From positions 1 through 54,421 of the IMG/VR virus record IMGVR_UViG_3300049737_000325: a DNA stretch of 54,421 bases, one strand, 5' to 3'. The notes under the pieces are model-generated. The model did not search any database and was not told the DNA's origin. It worked only from the letters and a program-made list of their open reading frames with translations. A program made the translations under genes and the position numbers. Source of the stretch: a virus. Below, piece by piece: positions 42,331 through 49,199 of this stretch. Each line of letters begins with the position of its first letter. Positions within the stretch are counted from its first letter, which is position 1.

Positions 42331-43422
42331 TTAAAATAGTGCGAGTGTTGCTTTGGTTAGTTTTGAGTTAGGTTCATTTTTAACTAGATCCCAACGATAA
42401 TACTCTCGTGCAATATGAACTGACTTAGGCTTTTCCATAACATCAAATGTTAACTCTCCAAAAGAGTTTAGGTAAACATCCGGATGTCTCCAAGTCTTCC
42501 AGTCATTTCTTTCACACATATCGGTTACCATTTGATTAAACTGTTTTACCAGTTCAGTTCTTTCAGCCCAACTACCTGCAAATGGAGTATCTTTATAGTA
42601 CCCTGTTTTTGGTAGAGGTCTGGATTCATTTTCAATTGGTAGAGCTTGAACAACTTCAATATTATCAATTTCTAAATCGATTAGTTGTTGTTCATAAATA
42701 GCCATCATATCTTTTAGAGCTTTGCTAGGATTAGCTTGTCTCATAAGATGATGTCTAATATCTATATTCCCTAGATAGATCCTAAGCTCTTGGATTTCTT
42801 CTGGTACATAAGAACGAAGGCCTCGTCTTAACGTACCGAATAGAGTTAATCCATCATTTCGATCGGTCATATACCCTGGGGTATATTGACTAAAAGAATG
42901 TGAGTCTCCAAAGCAAAGCGACTTTGTCTTTTGGATTCGGTCTACTCTGGGAATACTAGCGCAGATTTCCTTAGCATCTTCTATACGAACCTCTAGGGTT
43001 TTAAAAAGATCTGAACCTGTCTTTAAACGTTTCTCAATTAGAGTACCTACACAAGGCATATCGTGATGTAGTGAATACATCCTAACACCTTTTGAAAATA
43101 ATCTAATTACTTGATTGTATAAATCATCATTAGCACCTCCAAATATATTGAAGTTGCCTTTAAATTCCATACCATGTTCTAATAATATTACATGGAAATT
43201 CTCTTCCCAATGAGTTACAACATCTGTAATTACTGTAACATCAGTATATCCAGCTGCAGTTAATTGGTTTGCAAGTTTAAAAGCCCAACCTGATTTATGT
43301 GATTGTGGCTTCGGACTTAGTTTACCTACTAGAGCTGCAATACCTATTTTAGTATTTTTATCTTTCTCTAAATCAGTAAAATATATTTGGTTATTGGTTG
43401 TCATCGATTCCAGCATCTGCAT
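42331..43422 (-). CDS. Two-domain protein, SGNH-hydrolase-like C-terminal half
   Basis: The N-terminal half (about 25-160) looks like a Rossmann unit (KIGIAALVGKLSPKPQSHKS, then GYTDVTVITDVV). The C-terminal half has SLCFGDSHSFSQ (Ser of GDS-H block I), YLGNIDIRHHL (Gly/Asn block) and KSVHIAREYYRW (candidate catalytic His), the order of SGNH hydrolases/esterases. Substrate unknown. It overlaps the DUF6378-like gene end by 32 nt. Adjacent to two genes with modification-like features, it might act on a nucleobase or sugar adduct (inference). Confidence 0.5.
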   Translation of the reverse strand: MQMLESMTTNNQIYFTDLEKDKNTKIGIAALVGKLSPKPQSHKSGWAFKLANQLTAAGYTDVTVITDVVTHWEENFHVILLEHGMEFKGNFNIFGGANDDLYNQVIRLFSKGVRMYSLHHDMPCVGTLIEKRLKTGSDLFKTLEVRIEDAKEICASIPRVDRIQKTKSLCFGDSHSFSQYTPGYMTDRNDGLTLFGTLRRGLRSYVPEEIQELRIYLGNIDIRHHLMRQANPSKALKDMMAIYEQQLIDLEIDNIEVVQALPIENESRPLPKTGYYKDTPFAGSWAERTELVKQFNQMVTDMCERNDWKTWRHPDVYLNSFGELTFDVMEKPKSVHIAREYYRWDLVKNEPNSKLTKATLALF

Positions 43423-43720
43423 CAGTTAAATTAATAGGCTTTTCAGTATCGCCATAGCCATACTTCTTAATATAATTATCTAAGCCGCCAATATATGCGA
43501 CTGCATCTAGAAGATTATCCTCTTTATAGTTGTAAGAGTGTCTGCTTAATTTAAGTGCAACAAGTGCTGCATACATGTCGGCTCCAGTAAATTCTTTACC
43601 TGTCATGCCTGAACAAACCATGGCAGCTCTTCGCATGCCTTCTTCGAAAGGACCATATTGGCGTTCTTTCTCTTCTGATCTGTGGTTAATGATTTTGTCT
43701 GCTTCGTTTAATATGTTCAT
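43391..43720 (-). CDS. DUF6378-like protein, 109 aa
   Basis: The pattern RQYGPFEEGMRRAAMVCSGM, DMYAALVALKLSRHSYNYKEDNLLDAVAYIGGLDNYI matches phage DUF6378 proteins (RxxxYG at the start, K-x-x-R then D-x-x-D-x-x-x-Y). The helical D/E/H pattern resembles MazG-like nucleotide hydrolases, so a nucleotide-processing role is plausible. It is the second gene of the run that starts with the phosphoesterase. Confidence 0.65.
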   Translation of the reverse strand: MNILNEADKIINHRSEEKERQYGPFEEGMRRAAMVCSGMTGKEFTGADMYAALVALKLSRHSYNYKEDNLLDAVAYIGGLDNYIKKYGYGDTEKPINLTDADAGIDDNQ

Positions 43721-43769
43721 AGAACTAGATTTAATTAATCTTTATAGAGGAATAGCCTCGTTTGTTTCA

Positions 43770-44450
43770 CTATAATTCGTAGATAACTGGAACTAAATTC
43801 GAGATAACCAAGTACTCATACGGGAGCGCATCAACAAAATAGTGGTTATCGTCATAGTCGATCACTTTCATATTAGTATGTCCAACGACTTGTATAATAG
43901 TATCATTAAGAGGATTACGTCTTAGGGCTTGAGGTCTAATCCACATTGGACCTTCACCATCATAATTACCATACATTTCCATACCACTATGATTAAACGA
44001 TCTCTTATCATAAGACCATAGATCATTAATTTGTTCTGGGATATTACCACCTTCTGGGAAATTGGCCTCATACCACACTTTCGAAACGCCAGCATGTGTA
44101 AATAAAAACTTATCTACCTGATATGCTACTTGTAAATGTTCTTTAGTTTCTTTTAAGAGTTCACCAATTTCTGGTGCGTGCCATACATTATATCCACCGT
44201 ATCTTCCACCACAATCTGACATATAGTGAAAGTCATGATTACCGATCAGCATAGTTACTTTAACATCAGTAGATTCCTTCCATGCAATAATCTCTTTGTA
44301 ATTATAGATTTGTTCTACATGTGAAACTGAGAATGAATCAAAATAGTCTCCAATGAATACAAACTCAGTAGCATCAGGATTCAGCTCGATAATCTTCTTC
44401 CAACTCACGTGTCCGTGAATGTCTCCTATTACTACTATTTTACTCATCAT
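43770..44450 (-). CDS. Calcineurin-like serine/threonine phosphatase or phosphoesterase
   Basis: This 226-residue metallophosphoesterase has the motifs GDIHGH (8-13), GDYFD, IGNHDFHY and FTHAGVS near residue 120, and a late GHTNMK, all of the PPP/ApaH class, with two metals expected. T4-like phages carry similar protein phosphatases. The gene starts inside the stop of the 46-aa gene (ATGATGAGTAA). Cellular substrate unknown. Confidence 0.85.
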   Translation of the reverse strand: MMSKIVVIGDIHGHVSWKKIIELNPDATEFVFIGDYFDSFSVSHVEQIYNYKEIIAWKESTDVKVTMLIGNHDFHYMSDCGGRYGGYNVWHAPEIGELLKETKEHLQVAYQVDKFLFTHAGVSKVWYEANFPEGGNIPEQINDLWSYDKRSFNHSGMEMYGNYDGEGPMWIRPQALRRNPLNDTIIQVVGHTNMKVIDYDDNHYFVDALPYEYLVISNLVPVIYEL

Positions 44451-44580
44451 TTTTACCTTTATGCTTCTTAGTACGTCTATATTTCTTTTTGTTTCTCACT
44501 GGAGTCGGCATACGCAAAGCATCTAACCACTCTTGTAGTGTTAGATTTACTTCTTTTAATTTTTTGCTTTTGTCGTCCAT
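44440..44580 (-). CDS. Small basic protein, 46 aa
   Basis: ATG at 44580 opens 46 codons (MDDKSKKLKEVNLTLQEWLD...) ending TAA at 44440, overlapping the phosphatase ATG. The C-terminal half is a run of Lys, Arg, Tyr and His (RNKKKYRRTKKHKGK), likely nucleic-acid-binding. It is the first gene behind the 31-bp promoter-like element, and overlap with the next gene supports it. Confidence 0.7.
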   Translation of the reverse strand: MDDKSKKLKEVNLTLQEWLDALRMPTPVRNKKKYRRTKKHKGKNDE

Positions 44581-44593
44581 GGTTTATAGTACT

Positions 44594-44624
44594 AATATAC
44601 GAAAAATAATTGACATAAAAAAAT
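44594..44624 (-). promoter_or_regulatory. 31-bp repeated promoter-like element, copy 2
   Basis: Identical over 31 bp to 10839-10869, with GTAC shared just downstream after a one-base indel. It lies 13 nt before the 46-aa ATG and after the CCA-enzyme stop. Confidence 0.6.
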
Positions 44625-44634
44625 CTAGAGGCAA

Positions 44635-45792
44635 TTATTTTGCAAGAATTGCAAACTTTTCTGCTTCGATCTGTTTGATCTTAAGTGCAACATCCGGGCC
44701 TTTAACTCCGAATTCCTTCATAACATCTTTACCATTTGTAGATGGCTTGTATTTAAAAAAGGCTTTAATCATTTTAGCATCTAATCTATTAATCTTTACA
44801 AACTCTAAAATAACCTTCTTATCAAGTCCGCTATTTTTAAATTGCTTATGTGTATCAAACACATTCGCTGGATCAAATGTCATTAAGTTCTTTAAGAATA
44901 CAACTGCACTAATTTCATCATTTGAAAATGTAGCCTTGTTCATTTCTTTCTTAAGAATATCTGTATCGTTTGCCATAAACAAATGAGTCAATTGAATTAA
45001 CCAATTATTTGTATCGATAAACTTTTCGCTAATAGGCAATGTCGGGAACATGATATTCCATAGCTTAAATTCAGAAACCATTTCTAAGTATTTCTTAGCA
45101 GACTTTGCAGTCGTTACTGATTTCTTAAATTCATCTCTGATTCTTTCTGGGCTAATACCTTCTAAACTATTATCTGTTAGAATTGCTTCTGCAGTTTCTT
45201 TTTCTAATTTACTTCCAGTTCTACCAGCAAATCTTAAGGCTCTTAATTTTCTAAGTGGATCTTCTGCAAATCTATCCGCAGCAACTCCAACCGTTCTAAT
45301 CTTTGAGTTCTTTATATCTTCTAAGCCACCTACAAGATCCACAACCTCTTCTCTACCCATGTCATAGAATAATGCATTAATAGTTAGATCTCGTCTTAGA
45401 ACGTCCTTATCTATTGTAGAGTACTCCACGGCATCAGGTCTTCGGCCTTTACCAATATCTTCTCTAAATGTTGCAACCTCAACTCCAGCTGGATCTGATG
45501 GTACGTTTACAATAACCACACCAAATTGATGTCCAACTTCTCCGGTGGTTGTGTAACCTGCATTAGTAACTATTTCAATAACTTCTGCTGGAAATGCATC
45601 TGTTGCTAAATCAAAGTCTTTTGGCTTCTTACCAAGTAGTGCATCTCGAACTGCACCTCCAACTACAAAAAGTTCTTTACCATTCTTTTTAAATAGTTTA
45701 TGCAGATCTAATATATCAGAAGGCACATTCATCTTAAGTGAATTCTTTGCCTCTGTTAAAAGTCTAAAATCTGTGAAGTTTTGTAAGTTCAT
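44635..45792 (-). CDS. cca: CCA tRNA nucleotidyltransferase with capsid-targeting-like start
   Basis: This 385-residue class II nucleotidyltransferase adds or repairs the tRNA 3' CCA end. Motifs: FVVGGAVRDALLGKKPKDFDLATD (42-65, catalytic Asp pair DFD), RRDLTINALFYDM, EDPLRKLRALRFA and SPERIRDEF. The first 14 residues, MNLQNFTDFRLLTE, are not part of the enzyme fold and resemble the T4 capsid-targeting peptide: Phe-x-x-Phe, then LTE|A, a match to the gp21 cleavage rule. This suggests the enzyme is packaged in the head and injected. A late promoter ends 3 nt before the ATG. It could equally be a cytoplasmic late enzyme. Confidence 0.92.
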   Translation of the reverse strand: MNLQNFTDFRLLTEAKNSLKMNVPSDILDLHKLFKKNGKELFVVGGAVRDALLGKKPKDFDLATDAFPAEVIEIVTNAGYTTTGEVGHQFGVVIVNVPSDPAGVEVATFREDIGKGRRPDAVEYSTIDKDVLRRDLTINALFYDMGREEVVDLVGGLEDIKNSKIRTVGVAADRFAEDPLRKLRALRFAGRTGSKLEKETAEAILTDNSLEGISPERIRDEFKKSVTTAKSAKKYLEMVSEFKLWNIMFPTLPISEKFIDTNNWLIQLTHLFMANDTDILKKEMNKATFSNDEISAVVFLKNLMTFDPANVFDTHKQFKNSGLDKKVILEFVKINRLDAKMIKAFFKYKPSTNGKDVMKEFGVKGPDVALKIKQIEAEKFAILAK

Positions 45793-45795
45793 TAA

Positions 45796-45804
45796 TTATA
45801 TATC
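45796..45804 (-). promoter_or_regulatory. Late promoter abutting the CCA enzyme start
   Basis: Exact GATATATAA, then TTA and the ATG at 45792; a nearly leaderless late mRNA is predicted. Confidence 0.6.
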
Positions 45805-45828
45805 TTGTTTATTACAGTACTAACATAA

Positions 45829-45861
45829 TAAAAAAGCCTGAAACTAAAAAGTATCAGGCTT
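45829..45861 (-). terminator. Terminator after the 246-aa gene
   Basis: An 8-bp stem (AAGCCTGA with TCAGGCTT) has a 12-nt loop and a U-run on the minus strand, 26 nt past the stop at 45887. Confidence 0.85.
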
Positions 45862-45886
45862 ATTATTTTATTAAAGTTATTAACAA

Positions 45887-46627
45887 TTATCCCATTGCTG
45901 CTTCAATGTCCCATTGAATTCTTTGTAATGGATCGTCGCCTCTAAATTCTTTCTTCACCCATGCAATTAATCCAGGTTCGAACTTAGCATTTTGTGCCAT
46001 TTCAAAACCAAAGCTTGAGTCGTGTCCACCTCCATCATTATCGTATGCTAGATCAGAAATCCACTTATCATACTTCTTTTGGTTCCACTTTACTTTCTTA
46101 ATTTTTTTAGCATGAGGTCCGTCTCCTAATGTAGAAGTGGCAGCCATGTAACTTCCAGGTTTAAATACACCAAGATCTTTACCAGTCTCATCGTACTTGA
46201 TTTCTTTTCTAAATCTTCTTAATGAATATTCACCACCTTTAAGCTGTGTTCTAGGAACTACTTCTCCTTGAGATGCACCAATAGCTATTTTTCTTTCTTC
46301 AGCTTTTTTAGGATCTGTTTCAAAATGTAGATCTCTAACTGCATTTTCAAATAAAGCCGCTTCATAAATATTATCAACCATCGATTCATTAACAAACGTT
46401 GAGAATTGTGTATATAAATTAAAAGATTCCATTTCTAATTTCTTTTTTGTATTATCCTTCTTAGCCTCTTCTTCATCATCATCTATATCTGCTACTGAAA
46501 GAACGTCTCCAGAACCTACTGTAGTTGCTGTTGGTAAAACTGGGTCTCCAATACCTCCAATAGTCATACCTGGATTTAAAGATACTGCTCCTGCTGAATT
46601 TTCTTCTAATGATTTATCTTCTGACAT
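45887..46627 (-). CDS. Protein with capsid N-arm copy and capsid-targeting-like motif, 246 aa
   Basis: Residues 16-41 (SLNPGMTIGGIGD ... GSGD) match residues 50-75 of gp23 (SLNPGMNLAGMGN ... GSGD) at 14 of 26 positions by my alignment. An acidic linker (DDDEEEAKKD) and then MESFNLYTQFSTFVNES (67-83) follow, a Phe-rich capsid-targeting-like stretch, and DNIYE|A at 86-91 fits the gp21 cleavage rule. The rest is a soluble, basic domain (KKIKKVKWNQKKYDKWISDLAYD). I infer a head protein that uses the gp23 arm to join the capsid or core. Alternatively an internal start at Met67 could make a separate packaged product. Confidence 0.6.
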   Translation of the reverse strand: MSEDKSLEENSAGAVSLNPGMTIGGIGDPVLPTATTVGSGDVLSVADIDDDEEEAKKDNTKKKLEMESFNLYTQFSTFVNESMVDNIYEAALFENAVRDLHFETDPKKAEERKIAIGASQGEVVPRTQLKGGEYSLRRFRKEIKYDETGKDLGVFKPGSYMAATSTLGDGPHAKKIKKVKWNQKKYDKWISDLAYDNDGGGHDSSFGFEMAQNAKFEPGLIAWVKKEFRGDDPLQRIQWDIEAAMG

Positions 46628-46641
46628 AGTGTTTTGTTATA

Positions 46642-48753
46642 TTACCAAGCGTAATCAAATCCTTCGATTTTAGCTATTTTTTCTTTAAGTGATAAAGCGT
46701 AATTCTTAATCTCTCTTTTATACCAAGATTCAGATGAACCAAATCTTTTTTCAGATTCTTCTTCTTGTCTAACATAATCACAGTATCTAGAATAATCATC
46801 TAATATATTTGACATGTGATTAGAAGCATCTCTAAGTTTTACTTCTTTACCTTTTGCGTTTTCACCAATTTTGATTTCCTCATATCTAGTCTTTTTACCA
46901 CTAGCTAAACCTGCTTTAATTTGATCGGTTAACTGGTCGATTGCATCTGCTACCATTTTATCTAATGGCATTGTTGCAGCCTTAGTAGCTAGAATTTGGT
47001 GGTATCTGTCGTTGTTAGCTTTCTTAAAGTCTTTATCATTTGTAAATGCAATTGCACCACGTTTAGCTTCAGCTCTAGCTGCTCTTAATTGTGCAGTAGA
47101 ATACTTTTGTCTAATTAGGTCTAGGTTAATAACAAGAACTCTATCAGAAACTTCTGCGATTCTTTTACCATTATTAAGTCCAGTTCCTGACCAGCCTCTG
47201 TATTTATGTGATACACCAACTTGGCCATCTTTACCTTTTTTACCGTCTTTCTTAAATGATTTATTTCTTGAATATCTAGACCAGTCATTAGTATAGAATT
47301 CTCTATCACCAGACATTGCTGCTATTAAAAGACCTCCACCTGGTACAGTTTTTAAAGCACCATAACCAGCATCATAAGGAGTATATGGATTTTCTTTTTC
47401 GTTATCAGATATAAAGAATAGTATATGCTTTGATCCACCGTGTTCTTTAAACACCTTAGTTGGATCATTACTTACGATCATATCCTCATCACCTACTTTA
47501 TCTAATGCAACCTGAGCTAATTGGTAAAAACCACCAGCTAGTGACTTTAAATTTTGCTTACCGTATTTACCTTCTTTGTTACTCATCAAAACGCTAGCTA
47601 GTAAGCTACTACCTAATGCTTCGTTTAAGAATCCGTTTGCTCCAATAAAGTCAGAGAATGATTCATGTAAAAATGTATTTTCCATATCTGTTGTTTGTGT
47701 TTTAATATTTTCTAGAAGACCGATAGCAATACCATTGACTTCTCTATCTCCTTTGTCAACATACTTTTTATTAAGGATCATAAAGGTAAATCCATCTGCT
47801 GTTACTTGGTAATGTGGCATCATGCCTGTACCAAAGTCGTATTTATATTTAGCTGCTTTTAATTCTTTACCAACGTCCATAAATGATTTAGCTTTACCTA
47901 CTAATTCAGCAAGCTTATCTAAGTGTGTTCCAGCGTCATCCTTTTCGTTAACTACTGATTCGTCAATACCTTTGTAAATTAAAGTGTCCCAATGAACATC
48001 TTCTACCTCATCTCTATAATCAGCATATACGTCAACTTCCCAATTACCACCTTCTTGATCTACTCCCATGAAATAAAGATCTTTACCCTCATTACCGTGG
48101 TCATCAATTACATCATAGTCGTCAAATTCTATTTCGTATTTTTTACCTTTATATTTAACAACAGCATTAGGCCAATCAGATTTTGTAACCTTAATCTTTT
48201 CTTCTAGTTTTTCAGCGTTAGCCTCTTCAATATACTCTCCAAGTTCTGGATCGTCCCATCCATTAGGAGATGCTAAAACTGATTGTAGATCTTCTCTTGA
48301 ACCTGTTAGCTCAACTTCTGGCCAACCACTCGGTCCACTAGGATCTAGAATTTCCATTGTAACTTTATGTTTCTTTAAAAGTTTTTTAAGTGTCTTTGAT
48401 TTAGGATCCATTGCATCCATAACTACAGTAGCTTCACATATAGGAAAAGCCCTTAATGTAGGTAAGTCTAATTCGCTTAGAATTCTAAGACCCCACTTTG
48501 AAAGTTTAATACCATCTTCAGAAACATTAAAATATTTTGAATTAGTATTTCTCCATCTATTAGGACTTGCAGATACTTTTGAAATTATTTTAGAAAACTC
48601 TTCTTCAGTAATTACACCATCTTTCACTGCCTTTAAAACTTCATTTCTAACGCTAGCAGTTTTTCCAACAGTAGATGCTGGGTGGTTTTCAGTATATTTT
48701 CTTTTAATTGTTATTTTCTTACCTTCTTTTAAGAAGTCTTCTAAGTTTTTCAT
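46642..48753 (-). CDS. Probable internal head protein with two packaging-like modules, 703 aa
   Basis: The start MKNLEDFLKE|G mirrors the 10-residue T4 IPIII targeting peptide MKTYQEFIAE|A. A second such segment is at 361-378 (FLHESFSDFIGANGFLNE|A). Between them, residues about 185-250 have a basic/acidic beta-rich region (KYKGKKYEIEFDDYDVIDDHG). The C-terminal half contains HILFFISDNEKENPYTPYDAGYG, and a charged helical end with RYCDYVRQEEESEKRF. I recognise no enzyme motif. Cleavage at both sites would give a 368-residue and a 325-residue chain. Unknown activity; packaged role is inference. Confidence 0.6.
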   Translation of the reverse strand: MKNLEDFLKEGKKITIKRKYTENHPASTVGKTASVRNEVLKAVKDGVITEEEFSKIISKVSASPNRWRNTNSKYFNVSEDGIKLSKWGLRILSELDLPTLRAFPICEATVVMDAMDPKSKTLKKLLKKHKVTMEILDPSGPSGWPEVELTGSREDLQSVLASPNGWDDPELGEYIEEANAEKLEEKIKVTKSDWPNAVVKYKGKKYEIEFDDYDVIDDHGNEGKDLYFMGVDQEGGNWEVDVYADYRDEVEDVHWDTLIYKGIDESVVNEKDDAGTHLDKLAELVGKAKSFMDVGKELKAAKYKYDFGTGMMPHYQVTADGFTFMILNKKYVDKGDREVNGIAIGLLENIKTQTTDMENTFLHESFSDFIGANGFLNEALGSSLLASVLMSNKEGKYGKQNLKSLAGGFYQLAQVALDKVGDEDMIVSNDPTKVFKEHGGSKHILFFISDNEKENPYTPYDAGYGALKTVPGGGLLIAAMSGDREFYTNDWSRYSRNKSFKKDGKKGKDGQVGVSHKYRGWSGTGLNNGKRIAEVSDRVLVINLDLIRQKYSTAQLRAARAEAKRGAIAFTNDKDFKKANNDRYHQILATKAATMPLDKMVADAIDQLTDQIKAGLASGKKTRYEEIKIGENAKGKEVKLRDASNHMSNILDDYSRYCDYVRQEEESEKRFGSSESWYKREIKNYALSLKEKIAKIEGFDYAW

Positions 48754-48755
48754 GA

Positions 48756-49172
48756 TTATTTAGCTTTAATTTTTGCTTGATGGCCATTAGTTTCTGTATA
48801 CTGAAATGCAAATTTAGACTTTGCAAATAAAGTACCCATTGTAAAGGAAATAAAAGTACCTTCTGGATTTTTCATTGCTATATTGTATGCATCCCCAGCA
48901 GAAGCTTCATCATCAAAAATACCAATAATATTCTTTGAGGTTGCAGATCCCATTCTAATTTCACCTTGTAATCTAACAGATTGACCATTAAAATCTACAT
49001 TGTTATGTGCCATTAATAAATACTTAGTTGCACCCTTTTCTGGAAGGTTATCAGCATGTTCGCCAAATTCAGTTCTAGTATTAAAGTAATAAGATCCAAA
49101 TGGTATTGATTCGTTTACTTCTTCGTTTCTTACGTTTCCAGTAAAGCTTTCGAAAGATTCTATATTATTCAT
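48756..49172 (-). CDS. Small late protein with capsid-targeting-like start, 138 aa
   Basis: It starts MNNIESFESFTGNVRNEEVN, again Phe-x-x-Phe near residues 7-10, then VNE|S, a looser match to the cleavage rule. The remainder is a beta-rich small domain (YYFNTRTEFGEH, KYLLMAHNNVDFNGQ, GTFISFTMGTLF) with no recognised motif. A near-match late box lies 18 nt upstream. The 703-aa gene follows 2 nt later. Packaging is inferred from the N-terminus and block context. Confidence 0.5.
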   Translation of the reverse strand: MNNIESFESFTGNVRNEEVNESIPFGSYYFNTRTEFGEHADNLPEKGATKYLLMAHNNVDFNGQSVRLQGEIRMGSATSKNIIGIFDDEASAGDAYNIAMKNPEGTFISFTMGTLFAKSKFAFQYTETNGHQAKIKAK

Positions 49173-49190
49173 ATTAATATTCTATTTTGT

Positions 49191-49199
49191 TTATATATT
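49191..49199 (-). promoter_or_regulatory. Probable late promoter of the 138-aa gene
   Basis: AATATATAA (one mismatch to the nonamer) on the minus strand, 18 nt before the ATG at 49172. It overlaps the stop of the 619-aa gene. Confidence 0.5.
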
